Shown: one piece after another, positions 1 to 7,216 of the stretch
How the letters are laid out: the number at the start of each line of letters is the position of its first letter
Position numbering within the stretch: position 1 is the first letter of the stretch
Origin: Pseudomonadota bacterium
Lineage (GTDB): Bacteria > Pseudomonadota > Gammaproteobacteria > Xanthomonadales > Xanthomonadaceae
Reading direction: 5' to 3'
Length of the DNA: 45,438 nt
Assembly (NCBI GenBank): GCA_018241125.1
Contig: JAFEEL010000035.1
Span: forward strand, 1 to 45,438
Notes under the pieces: model-generated
What the model was told of the DNA's origin: nothing
Databases searched by the model: none
The model's input: only the letters and a program-made list of their open reading frames with translations
Program-made: the position numbers and the translations under genes

Positions 1-10
1 CCCTGCAAGT

Positions 11-92
11 GTCATCCCGAACGCAGTGAGGGATCTGCTGTCTGCTTTCTCTGGCTAGGCACAAGCAGATCCTTCGCTGCGCTCAGGATGAC
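11..92. repeat. Inverted pair of a dispersed ~29-bp repeat
   Basis: The left arm (11-39) begins GTCATCCCGAACGCAGTGAG. The right arm (64-92) is its near-perfect reverse complement, so the pair could form a stem of about 29 bp around a 24-nt loop. Related arms recur at 7101-7127 and 24763-24850, so this is a dispersed family. It lies downstream of ptsI. No coding potential is seen. Confidence 0.8.
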
Positions 93-99
93 AGCATGA

Positions 100-125
100 G
101 GGAGCAGGGAGCAGGGAGCAGGGAG
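100..125. repeat. Short heptamer array (GGGAGCA)
   Basis: Three perfect copies of GGGAGCA plus a partial fourth. The same unit forms the large array at 38640-38767. No gene is evident between position 1 and the end of ptsI at 256. Confidence 0.8.
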
Positions 126-192
126 GCGTGACAGCGCGAATCGTTATTCGTGCTTCGCTTGTCCCTCTTCCCTCTACCGGAAACAGTTAGCC

Positions 193-274
193 GGTAGCCG
201 GTAACCGAAAAGCGATCGATCGCCGCACCCAGAACCCAAGACTTCCGGCTACCGGCTACCGGCTACCAGCTACC
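193..274. repeat. Heptamer clusters GGTAGCC / GGCTACC in inverted orientation
   Basis: GGTAGCC and GGTAACC lie at 193-206. Four units of the reverse complement (three GGCTACC and one AGCTACC) lie at 247-274. The second cluster runs into the 3' end of ptsI, so the last few residues and the stop codon of enzyme I are written in repeat sequence. A perfect 12-bp palindrome, GCGATCGATCGC (212-223), sits between the clusters. Confidence 0.7.
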
Positions 275-2013
275 GGCTCACGATCTTTTCCCTCACCCTT
301 GCTCCAAGCCATCCACCGCTCGATCTGGGCACGATCCTTGGCACGCAGCAAGGAGCGTGCGCGGCGACGCAACGCCTGCAAATCGCTTTCGCGCACGGCT
401 TGCCGGACCTCGAGCAGCGTCGATGGATGCAGGCTGAAATCCGTCAGTCCCAGTGCCAGCAGCAAGCGTGTGTAACGGGCGTCGCCGGCCATTTCGCCGC
501 ATACCGCGACCGGCAGATCGTGCTTGCCGCCGACCGCGATGACCTCGCGCAGCAGGCGCACGAAGGCCGGGTGCAGGGGCGAATACAAGCCGGCGATGGC
601 GTCGTTGCCGCGATCTGCGGCCAGCGTGTACTGCATCAAATCGTTGGTGCCGATCGAGATGAAATCGAGCTGGTCGGCCAGGCCGGCCAAGGCCAGCGCC
701 GCGGCAGGCACCTCGATCATCGCGCCGATCTCGAACTGGTCGGCGATCTCGTGGCCTTCCGTGCGCAGCTCGCGCGCCAGTTCGGCGATCAGTGCCCGAA
801 CCGCCACCATTTCCTCGCGACAGCTCACCATCGGTACGAGGATGCGCAGCGAGCCATAACCCGATGCGCGCAAGATCGCGCGCAACTGGGTGGCGAACAA
901 CGGCAGTCGCGCCAGCGACAGACGCACGCCGCGCAGGCCCAGCGCCGGGTTGGGTTCGGACGCCAGCGCCACGCCCGCGCCGTCGGCCTTGTCGGCACCC
1001 AGATCCAGCGTGCGGATCGTCGCCGGGCGCCCGGTCATGCCCAGCACGAGGTCGCGATAGGCGCGAAACTGTTCTTCTTCGTCGGGTAACTGGTTGCGCT
1101 GAAGGAACAGGAACTCGGTCCGGTACAGACCGATCCCGGCCGCGCCCAGCGCGTGCGCCTGCGCCACGTCCTGCCGCGATTCGGCGTTGGCGTACAGGCG
1201 GATTTCCACCCCGTCGCGGGTACGGGTTTCCGCTCGTCGCAGCTTCTGCAGGCCGCGACGTTCGCGCGCCAGCTCCTGCCGACGCACGCGGAACCGCCGC
1301 AGATCGCCGGCATCTGGCTCGCAAATGACCTCGCCGCTGCTGCCATCGACCATCAGCGCGGCACCCTCGTCGATCTGCGCCAGCGCCTCGTGGGCGCTGA
1401 CCACCAACGGCATGTGCAGGCTGCGGGCGAGGATGGCGGTGTGCGAAAGCGTGCTGCCCCCGGCCGTGACGATCGCGGTCACGCCGCGCGCCTGCAATTG
1501 CGCCAACTCGGCCGGTCCGACGCTCTCGGCGACCAGGATTTCACCGGCGATACCAGCCGGCGCTTCGCCGGTGCCGCGGTGCAGTGCCGCACGGACGCGA
1601 CCGACGACGTGCTCGATGTCTTCGCGTCGGCTGCGAAAATACGGGTCGTCCATGCCCTCGAATACCGCCACCAGCTTGTCGCGCTGCAGCTTGAGCGCGT
1701 ACTCGGCGCCGTAGTGCCCGGTGCGCACCAGCACATCCAGACCGTTGAGCAGCTCGGGGTCGTCCAGGATCAGCGCGTGGATGTCGAGGAACTCGCCAAG
1801 CTCGTGCGCCAACGCGCCGTGCAGGCGTTCGCGCAAGGCATTGAGCTCGCCGCGCGCGGCATCCAGCGCGCAATGCAGGCGAGCGACTTCCGCCTCGACC
1901 TGTGCATGCTCGATGACCTGCTCGCGGGTGTCGGCGGCATGGGCGATGCGCAGGCGGGCGCGACCGAGCGCGATGCCGCGCGATGCGCCCTGGCCGGCCA
2001 GCGCCTGCCGCAT
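256..2013 (-). CDS. ptsI: PEP-protein phosphotransferase (PTS enzyme I)
   Basis: Enzyme I takes phosphate from PEP onto a histidine and passes it to HPr in the cytoplasm. The 585-aa product has the usual family length. The phosphohistidine segment GGSTLSHTAILARS lies near residue 190. The C-terminal PEP-binding barrel contains the VCGEMAGD segment with its conserved cysteine. I chose the ATG at 2013 because it overlaps the ptsH stop by one base and begins with typical enzyme I sequence; reading further upstream would only add ptsH antiframe and repeat-encoded residues. It is the last gene of the rpoN-to-ptsI operon. The final residues (EPVAGSR) are encoded by heptamer repeat DNA. No EIIB or EIIC is seen in the window, so the phosphorelay is probably regulatory. 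Confidence 0.95.
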   Translation of the reverse strand: MRQALAGQGASRGIALGRARLRIAHAADTREQVIEHAQVEAEVARLHCALDAARGELNALRERLHGALAHELGEFLDIHALILDDPELLNGLDVLVRTGHYGAEYALKLQRDKLVAVFEGMDDPYFRSRREDIEHVVGRVRAALHRGTGEAPAGIAGEILVAESVGPAELAQLQARGVTAIVTAGGSTLSHTAILARSLHMPLVVSAHEALAQIDEGAALMVDGSSGEVICEPDAGDLRRFRVRRQELARERRGLQKLRRAETRTRDGVEIRLYANAESRQDVAQAHALGAAGIGLYRTEFLFLQRNQLPDEEEQFRAYRDLVLGMTGRPATIRTLDLGADKADGAGVALASEPNPALGLRGVRLSLARLPLFATQLRAILRASGYGSLRILVPMVSCREEMVAVRALIAELARELRTEGHEIADQFEIGAMIEVPAAALALAGLADQLDFISIGTNDLMQYTLAADRGNDAIAGLYSPLHPAFVRLLREVIAVGGKHDLPVAVCGEMAGDARYTRLLLALGLTDFSLHPSTLLEVRQAVRESDLQALRRRARSLLRAKDRAQIERWMAWSKGEGKDREPVAGSR

Positions 2014-2282
2014 CAGCTCCCCTCGTCGAAGTTGCGCGCGAACAGCGCGGCGCCGGCTTCCAGAGCGGCCGCTTCGTCGGCGCCATTGGTGCGCAAGGTC
2101 ACCTTGCTGCCAACGCCTGCGGCCAGCAGCAGCACGCCCATGATGCTCTTGGCGTTCACCTCGCGGCCGTTGCGAACCAGGAACGCTTCGCAACGAAACC
2201 CCGAGAGCACTTGCACCAGTTTGGCGGAGGCGCGGGCGTGCAGACCGAGCTTGTTGGTGATGGTGATTTCGCGTTCGAGCAT
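2013..2282 (-). CDS. ptsH: Phosphocarrier protein HPr
   Basis: The 89-aa HPr carries phosphate from enzyme I to EIIA. The active-site His15 lies in NKLGLHARAS and the regulatory Ser46 in NAKSIMG. The latter is the site phosphorylated by HPr kinase, whose gene lies in the same operon, so both inputs to HPr are encoded here. The ATG at 2282 gives the standard HPr N-terminus. The frame stays open upstream only because the heptamer array (2292-2463) lacks stops in that frame; that extension is not credible. The stop overlaps the ptsI start. Confidence 0.95.
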   Translation of the reverse strand: MLEREITITNKLGLHARASAKLVQVLSGFRCEAFLVRNGREVNAKSIMGVLLLAAGVGSKVTLRTNGADEAAALEAGAALFARNFDEGS

Positions 2283-2291
2283 TGGATTGCC

Positions 2292-2463
2292 GGGAGACGG
2301 GAGACGGGAAGCGGGAAGCGGGAAGCGGGAAGCGGGAAGCGGGGAGCGGGAAGCGGGAAGCGGGAAGCGGGAAGCGGGGAGCGGGGAGCGGGGAGCGGGA
2401 AACGGGAAGCGGGAAGCGGGAAGCGGGAAGCGGGAAGCGGGAAGCGGGAAGCGGGAAGCGGGG
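2292..2463. repeat. Heptamer tandem array, about 24 copies (GGGAAGC)
   Basis: The plus strand reads GGGAAGC repeatedly, with GGGGAGC and GGGAAAC variants, for about 172 bp. It lies between the EIIA gene and ptsH inside the operon. The operon mRNA therefore carries C-rich, G-poor repeats (GCUUCCC), while the template strand carries G3-N4-G3 tracts that fit the G-quadruplex pattern. The array keeps several frames open on both strands, producing artefactual extensions of ptsH and ptsI. Confidence 0.95.
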
Positions 2464-2506
2464 GCGCTTCTCACCAATCACGAATCACAATTCACCAATC
2501 ACCGCC

Positions 2507-2899
2507 TCACCCATCATCCATCACCGCGCCGTTGCGCGCACCACTGGCGGCGATCTTTGCCAGTTCATCCAGATCGCATTCGGCGTGGTTGAGCACGCGC
2601 AGCAGCATCGGCAACGACAGCCCCGCGATGCGCCGGGCCGGAGTGCCCAACTGTGCCAGAATTCGCGCCAGCCGGCTCGGCGAGGCGCCGTACAGGTCGC
2701 TCAGCAGCAGCACGCCGTCGCCGCCATCGACTTTGCGCAGGGCGGCGCTTGCCAGCGGCAGGGCGGTGTCGAGGGGGGCGTCGAAGGCCAGCTCGAACGC
2801 ACCGACCGCCAGCGGCAGCTTGCCGAGCAGGCGTTCGGCCACCGCCCGGTGCGCCTGACCGATCCCTTCGTGGGTGATGAGCAACACGCCGACCGCCAT
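2507..2899 (-). CDS. PTS mannose/fructose-type EIIA domain protein
   Basis: This 130-aa single-domain protein resembles the IIA domain of mannose-family PTS. The expected phospho-acceptor His10 lies in GVLLITHEGIG, and a second family motif, LLLSDLYGASPS, lies near residues 64-75. It would take phosphate from HPr. No IIB, IIC or IID genes are nearby, so it probably acts in regulation rather than sugar uptake, as proposed for similar operons in other proteobacteria. The ATG at 2899 lies two bases after the rapZ stop, which supports translational coupling. The heptamer array separates it from ptsH. Confidence 0.88.
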   Translation of the reverse strand: MAVGVLLITHEGIGQAHRAVAERLLGKLPLAVGAFELAFDAPLDTALPLASAALRKVDGGDGVLLLSDLYGASPSRLARILAQLGTPARRIAGLSLPMLLRVLNHAECDLDELAKIAASGARNGAVMDDG

Positions 2900-2901
2900 G
2901 T

Positions 2902-3798
2902 TCACTCCAACTCGCGGTGGAAGGTCAGGACATCCTCGCGCCCGCCCTCGCGCACGTGCGCGGCCATGCGCTCGGCGAGGTACACCGATCGATGGCGACC
3001 GCCGGTGCAGCCAAACGCGATCGTGACGTAGCTGCGGGTGCCGCCCTCGAAGTGTGGCAGCCACTCGTCCAGAAAGGTGGCGATCTGCGTGAGGAAGCGT
3101 TGCACGTCGGGCTGCGCGTCGAGGTAGTCGCGCACAGCCGCGTCACGCCCGGACAGCGGTCGCAGCCGTGCATCCCAGTAAGGATTCGGCAATACCCGCG
3201 CATCGAACACGAAATCGGCATCGGCCGGTAGCCCGCGCTTGTAGGCGAAGGACTCGAACAATACCGACAATCCGGGGGTGGACTGCATCTCCAGTTCGGT
3301 GATGACCTGCCGGCGCAACTGGTGCACGTTCAGCTCGCTGGTATCGATCACGCGATCGGCCAGAGCGCGCACCGGCGCCATCTTCCTGCGCTCCAGCGCG
3401 ATGGCGTCGGCCAGCGGCACGCCGCCGCGGCTGAGCGGATGCCGGCGGCGGGTATCGGAATAACGCTTGAGCAGCACCTGATCGCTGGTGTCGAAGAACA
3501 CCAAACGGTGGTCGAAGCCTTCCGCGCCAACCGCCGACAGCCACTCGGGCATCTGTCCCATCTCGATGTCGCGATTGCGCACGTCGATGCCTACCGCCAG
3601 CCGGCGATGGGTGTGGTTGCGGGCGAGCACCGAGCGCACGAACTCCGGCAGCAGTGCCGCCGGCAGGTTGTCCACGCAGTTGAAATCCAGGTCCTCCAGC
3701 GTGCGCAACGCCACCGACTTGCCCGAACCGGACAGCCCGCTGAGCACGATCAGCATCGGCTTTTCGCCCACCGGTGCGGGGCCGTCCTCGGTATTCAT
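2902..3798 (-). CDS. rapZ: RNase adapter protein RapZ
   Basis: RapZ is a cytoplasmic P-loop protein. In enteric bacteria it binds small RNAs and directs RNase E to GlmZ, controlling glucosamine-6-phosphate synthase. The product is 298 aa, with Walker A GLSGSGKS at residues 21-28 and the C-terminal family segment [14 protein letters not shown]. The ATG at 3798 overlaps the hprK stop in an ATGA arrangement; an internal start at Met15 would also keep the P-loop. It sits in the operon with hprK, EIIA and ptsH, as is common in Gram-negatives. Whether it acts on small RNAs here cannot be told from the window. Confidence 0.93.
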   Translation of the reverse strand: MNTEDGPAPVGEKPMLIVLSGLSGSGKSVALRTLEDLDFNCVDNLPAALLPEFVRSVLARNHTHRRLAVGIDVRNRDIEMGQMPEWLSAVGAEGFDHRLVFFDTSDQVLLKRYSDTRRRHPLSRGGVPLADAIALERRKMAPVRALADRVIDTSELNVHQLRRQVITELEMQSTPGLSVLFESFAYKRGLPADADFVFDARVLPNPYWDARLRPLSGRDAAVRDYLDAQPDVQRFLTQIATFLDEWLPHFEGGTRSYVTIAFGCTGGRHRSVYLAERMAAHVREGGREDVLTFHRELE

Positions 3799-4748
3799 GC
3801 GCCGTCCCCGTGTTGCAGGAATTGCGTGTGGCGGGCGAGGAACGCGGCGCCCGGGTCGATGCCCTTGATGCGCAGGATGTGCAAGCGCGCGGCCGCCTCG
3901 GTGAGCACCGCCAGGTTGCGCCCGGCGGCGACCGGCAGGGTGATCTGCGGCACGTCCAGATCCAGCACGCGGCGGCTGCCGACATCGCCGGTCAGGCGTT
4001 CCATGCCATCGGTGGCGGCGTCGCTGGCCCGCAGCCGCTGCAAGTGCACGATCAGGCGCAGGTACTTGTTGCGCTTGATCGCGGTGTCGCCGAACATTTC
4101 ACGGATGTTGAGCACGCCCAAGCCGCGCAGCTCCAGCAGGTCCTGCAACAAGTCCGGGCAGGTGCCGTCGAGCACGTCGGGCGCGATCTGGGTGAACTGC
4201 GGGGCGTCGTCGGCGACCAATCGGTGGCCACGGGTGATCAGTTCCAGCGCCAGTTCGCTCTTGCCCGAACCCGACTCGCCGGTGATGAGCACGCCGATCG
4301 AGTAGATCTCCATGAATACGCCGTGCAAGGTGAGCTGCGGCGCCAGTGCGCGGGCGAGGTGATACTGCAGTTGGTTGAGCAGTTCGTGCCCGCGCAGTGG
4401 CGATACCCACAGCGGCGTGCTGGCATCTTCGGCGGCCTCGCGCAAATCCGGCGGGCAGGCCTGACCCTTGCTGATGATCAGCGCCAGCGGGCTGAAGTTG
4501 ACGATTTTTTGCAGGGTCTCCCAGCGCAGTCGCGCATCCAACCCGTCCAGCCAGGCCAGCTCCTCGCTGCCGAGAATCTGCACGCGGTTGGGGTAGATGA
4601 TGTTGAGATAGCCCGCCAGCGATGGCCGCCGCGGGGTGGTGGCGGTGGCGTCCACGAAACGGTGCTCGCCGCTCTGGCCGCCGACACGGCGCAGGGACAA
4701 GCGCTCGCGGAGTTGCTCGAACAAGTCGCGGGCGGAAATCCGGTTCAT
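3795..4748 (-). CDS. hprK: HPr kinase/phosphorylase
   Basis: HprK phosphorylates or dephosphorylates HPr on Ser46. The 317-aa product has the P-loop [12 protein letters not shown] near residues 150-160 and the family signature region [16 protein letters not shown]. The N-terminal half matches the usual non-catalytic domain of the family. It overlaps rapZ by four bases. No strong Shine-Dalgarno is visible before the ATG at 4748. A strong hairpin (4797-4820) lies just upstream. A substrate HPr with Ser46 is encoded three genes downstream. Confidence 0.93.
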   Translation of the reverse strand: MNRISARDLFEQLRERLSLRRVGGQSGEHRFVDATATTPRRPSLAGYLNIIYPNRVQILGSEELAWLDGLDARLRWETLQKIVNFSPLALIISKGQACPPDLREAAEDASTPLWVSPLRGHELLNQLQYHLARALAPQLTLHGVFMEIYSIGVLITGESGSGKSELALELITRGHRLVADDAPQFTQIAPDVLDGTCPDLLQDLLELRGLGVLNIREMFGDTAIKRNKYLRLIVHLQRLRASDAATDGMERLTGDVGSRRVLDLDVPQITLPVAAGRNLAVLTEAAARLHILRIKGIDPGAAFLARHTQFLQHGDGA

Positions 4749-4796
4749 GGGCTTGATCGCCCGTCGGTGTCCGCGGCCGGTCGGGACGCGCGCCTC

Positions 4797-4820
4797 GCCG
4801 CACCCCGGTCGGGGTGCGGC
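4797..4820. other. Perfect hairpin between hpf and hprK
   Basis: GCCGCACCCC and GGGGTGCGGC flank a 4-nt loop, giving a perfect 10-bp GC-rich stem in the 108-bp gap between hpf and hprK. No U-tract follows on the transcribed strand, so it is not a canonical terminator. It could be a processing or stabilising element; that is inference. Confidence 0.6.
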
Positions 4821-4856
4821 ATGCTCGGGCCGGGGTGGCTGTCGAACGGCATCCGA

Positions 4857-5183
4857 TCAGCCAAAGCTCTCGTTGCGCGCCGGTGCGTCGGCGCGGTGGT
4901 GGCGGGCCTGCTTGCCCTTGTGCTTGTCGAGCATGCGATCGAGCTTGTCGGCGAGCAGGTCGATCGCGGCGTACATGGTGTCGGCTTCGCACTCGGCGAA
5001 GTGGGTGGCGCCGGGGGTGACGATCTTGGCGTCCACCTTGTGCAGCGGCTTGGAGATCCGGAGCGTCACGTGGATGTCCAGATCCCCGTCGGCATATCGC
5101 GCGAGGCGCTCGAACTTGGCGTTCACGTAGTCCCGCAGTGCCGCGGTGACCTCGATCTGATGGCCGCTGGTTTCGATGCGCAT
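4857..5183 (-). CDS. hpf: Ribosome hibernation promoting factor (short HPF)
   Basis: This 108-aa protein belongs to the HPF/YfiA family, which binds the 30S decoding region and promotes 100S ribosome formation in stationary phase. It starts MRIETSGHQIEVTAALRDYV and contains the family core with KFERLARY and HVTLRI. The length matches the short HPF type, without the extra C-terminal dimerisation domain. A strong Shine-Dalgarno (AGGAGG) sits seven bases before the ATG at 5183. It follows rpoN by 135 bp, the usual neighbour order in proteobacteria. Confidence 0.93.
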   Translation of the reverse strand: MRIETSGHQIEVTAALRDYVNAKFERLARYADGDLDIHVTLRISKPLHKVDAKIVTPGATHFAECEADTMYAAIDLLADKLDRMLDKHKGKQARHHRADAPARNESFG

Positions 5184-5318
5184 GTCGATCCTCCTGCTGT
5201 GGGTTTTTCGGCGCGTATGCGCGCCATGCCCAGAGTCGCAAGTTTCGGGCCGCGGGGGAAGGGGTAGGCGATGGGCGGGTCGGTCCGGTTCACGGTTCCG
5301 GCCCGCGCCCGAACCCCT

Positions 5319-6764
5319 TCAGGAGGGCCGTTGGCGCTCGTGCGAAGGCGCGATGCGTAGTATTTCCCGATATTTGGCCACCGTGCGGCGCGCCACCGGG
5401 ATGCCAGCGGCATTCAGATCGTCTGCCAGGCGCGCGTCGGACAGGGGTCTGCGCGCATCTTCGGCCTCCACCAACCGACGGATCATCGCCTGAATGGCGG
5501 TGCTGGATGCCGCCTCGCCGTCGGCGTTGGCGATCCCCGAGGAAAAAAAATGCTTGAACTCGAAGGTGCCGCGCGGGGTGTGCAGGTATTTGCGGGTGGT
5601 GGCGCGGGAAATCGTGGACTCGTGCAGCCCCAGTTCGTCGGCGACCTCGCGCAAGGTCAACGGGCGCATCGCTTCCGGGCCGTAGTCGAGAAAGCCGGTC
5701 TGCTGGCGGACGATCGCGCGGGCCACCCGCAGCACGGTATCGGCGCGGGTCTGCAGGCTCTTGAGCAGCCAGCGCGCCTCCTGCAGACGACCGCGCAGAT
5801 AGGCCGCATCGGTGCCGCTGGCGGTGCTCAACAGCGCTTCGTAGTGCCGACTGATCGCCAGCGCCGGCATGCGGTTGCCCGCCAGTGCCACATGCCACGC
5901 GCCGCATTGCCGGTAGGCCACGCAGTCCGGCTGCACGTACTCGGGCGCGGCGGAGGCCATGCGGCCGCCGGGGCGTGGGTCGAGCGAGCGCAACAATGCC
6001 ACCGCTGCGTGCACGACCGCAGGATCGGCGCCCAAGCGGGCGGCGAGCCGCTCGGGGCCGGCCTTGGCCAGAGTGTCGAGGTGGCCGTCGGCGACCTGCC
6101 GTGCCAGCGCCAGTCCCGGCGTATCGGGCGCCAGCATCGACAACTGCACTGCCAGGCACTCGGACAATCGGGTGCAGGCCACTCCGATCGGATCGAAGCG
6201 CTGAATGCGGTGCAACACGGCGTTCACTTCCTCGCTGCGCGCATCGATCTCGGGCAACAGCCCGGCACGGATGCTCTCCGGCGATTCGGTCAGGTAACCA
6301 TCCTCGCCCACCGCCTCGATCAACGCCACGCCGATGGCGCGCTCGCGGGGAGTCATCGGCGTCAGGTGCAGTTGCCACAGCAAGTGATCGAGCAGGGTGT
6401 CGGGTGCGGCCGGCTGCTCGAACGTGCCATCGTCCTCGCCGCGCCCGCCGGGGGAATGATCGTGCCGACTGGCATAGTCTGCCGCGTCCCATTCCGACGA
6501 CTCGACGCTTGTGTCGCTTGCGTCGGCGCCGGGATCGGCCACCGTGTCCTGCGCGGGCGCCGTGTCGCCCGTTGGCGTCGCTGGCGTCACCGTCGCGCCC
6601 ACGTCGGCGTCGTCTGCGCGCTCCAGCAAAGGGTTGCTTTCCAGCGCCAGATTCACTTCGTCTTCCAGTTCTGTCGCCGACAGCCCGAGCAGGTGGATCG
6701 CCTGCCGCAGCGCCGGCGTCAGGGCGAGGTGCTGGCCGAGTTGGGGGGACAGGGTGGGTTTCAT
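5319..6764 (-). CDS. rpoN: RNA polymerase sigma-54 factor
   Basis: Sigma-54 directs RNA polymerase to -24/-12 promoters that need enhancer-binding activators. The product is 481 aa. Region I is Gln/Leu-rich (QLGQHLALTPALRQAIHLLGLSA is its start in the sequence). An acidic region II follows, then a helix-turn-helix near EVADELGLHESTISRA, and the RpoN box ARRTVAKYRE near the C-terminus. I chose the ATG at 6764, which begins MKPTLSPQLG, over a start 21 codons upstream because the extra residues do not resemble the family. It is the first gene of the PTS operon and diverges from the asnB leader, so their promoters share 6765-6891. Confidence 0.95.
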   Translation of the reverse strand: MKPTLSPQLGQHLALTPALRQAIHLLGLSATELEDEVNLALESNPLLERADDADVGATVTPATPTGDTAPAQDTVADPGADASDTSVESSEWDAADYASRHDHSPGGRGEDDGTFEQPAAPDTLLDHLLWQLHLTPMTPRERAIGVALIEAVGEDGYLTESPESIRAGLLPEIDARSEEVNAVLHRIQRFDPIGVACTRLSECLAVQLSMLAPDTPGLALARQVADGHLDTLAKAGPERLAARLGADPAVVHAAVALLRSLDPRPGGRMASAAPEYVQPDCVAYRQCGAWHVALAGNRMPALAISRHYEALLSTASGTDAAYLRGRLQEARWLLKSLQTRADTVLRVARAIVRQQTGFLDYGPEAMRPLTLREVADELGLHESTISRATTRKYLHTPRGTFEFKHFFSSGIANADGEAASSTAIQAMIRRLVEAEDARRPLSDARLADDLNAAGIPVARRTVAKYREILRIAPSHERQRPS

Positions 6765-6855
6765 GGGGCACGACGGGTCGAAGCATGAATCATGCCGTTT
6801 TCGCGGTGAAGACGCGACCGCTGGCATGGTTCTGGAGGATGCCGGTCGCGGCGCA

Positions 6856-6872
6856 GTTGCGCCTTGCGCAAC
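6856..6872. promoter_or_regulatory. 17-bp perfect palindrome upstream of the asnB leader ORF
   Basis: GTTGCGC, CTT, GCGCAAC is a perfect inverted repeat. It lies 19 bases before the leader ATG, in the divergent rpoN/asnB intergenic region. It could be an operator for a dimeric regulator or a 5' RNA hairpin. Which regulator would bind is unknown. Confidence 0.5.
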
Positions 6873-6891
6873 AAACGGGCACGATCACCGC

Positions 6892-7008
6892 ATGCCCCGC
6901 ATCCCCGCCAACGCCTCCACTGCCAGCGCCTTGCTCGGTGCGGGCATTCGCGCGTGCGCCGGCAATTGCAATCGCAATAATCCCCGCCGCCCGCAGGACG
7001 GCGATTAG
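6892..7008 (+). CDS. Putative Asn-rich leader peptide of asnB
   Basis: This 38-codon ORF precedes asnB. Codons 25-30 read Asn-Cys-Asn-Arg-Asn-Asn (6964-6981), and all four Asn codons are AAT, an AT-rich choice in very GC-rich DNA. A hairpin followed by six T's begins five bases later, and a second intrinsic terminator follows at 7041-7068. This layout matches the ribosome-mediated attenuators of his, thr, leu and trp operons: ribosome stalling when charged Asn-tRNA is scarce would alter RNA folding and allow readthrough into asparagine synthetase. There is no strong Shine-Dalgarno before the ATG, so translation of the ORF is inferred from its composition and position. Confidence 0.72.
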   Translation: MPRIPANASTASALLGAGIRACAGNCNRNNPRRPQDGD

Positions 7009-7021
7009 CGCGCGGTTTTTT
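6987..7021 (+). terminator. Leader hairpin 1 with T6 tract (asnB attenuator)
   Basis: CCGCCCGC (6987-6994) pairs with GCGCGCGG (7008-7015) with one mismatch, followed by TTTTTT (7016-7021). The leader stop codon TAG (7006-7008) lies at the base of the 3' arm, so a ribosome reaching the stop would mask this hairpin. Confidence 0.55.
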
Positions 7022-7040
7022 CAAGCGTAGCGGTCCCCGA

Positions 7041-7068
7041 AACCTGCACCGACACGTGCGGGTTTTTT
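7041..7068 (+). terminator. Leader hairpin 2, intrinsic terminator before asnB
   Basis: AACCTGCAC (7041-7049) and GTGCGGGTT (7056-7064) form a 9-bp stem with one G-T pair and a 6-nt loop, ending in a run of six T's. No upstream gene is transcribed in this direction, so a terminator here makes sense only as control of asnB itself. Confidence 0.8.
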
Positions 7069-7100
7069 GTTGCGCGTGGTGGTGGCTGGTGAAGCGAAAA

Positions 7101-7127
7101 CAGATCCCTCGCGGTGCTCGGGATGAC
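7101..7127. repeat. Single arm of dispersed repeat in the asnB 5' region
   Basis: CAGATCCCTCGCGGTGCTCG followed by GGATGAC is one arm of the family seen at 11-92 and 24763-24850. It sits between the second leader terminator and the asnB start. The remaining bases to 7216 are pyrimidine-rich and show no further feature. Confidence 0.7.
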
Positions 7128-7216
7128 AACGAAACCGGCCTTCCTGATTTCCGACCCTCTTCCGTCATTCCTCATTCCTCATTCCCATTCTCCATTTCCC
7201 ACCCCGCAGGTGCCCC

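Noticed and set aside
2282-2481. N-terminal extensions of ptsH and ptsI through the heptamer array
   Set aside because: The added residues are pure repeat translation. Canonical starts with overlapping or coupled positions exist at 2282 and 2013.
6511-6891. Longer version of the asnB leader ORF starting inside rpoN
   Set aside because: The upstream part is antisense to rpoN. Only the part from 6892 has the Asn-rich, terminator-linked layout.
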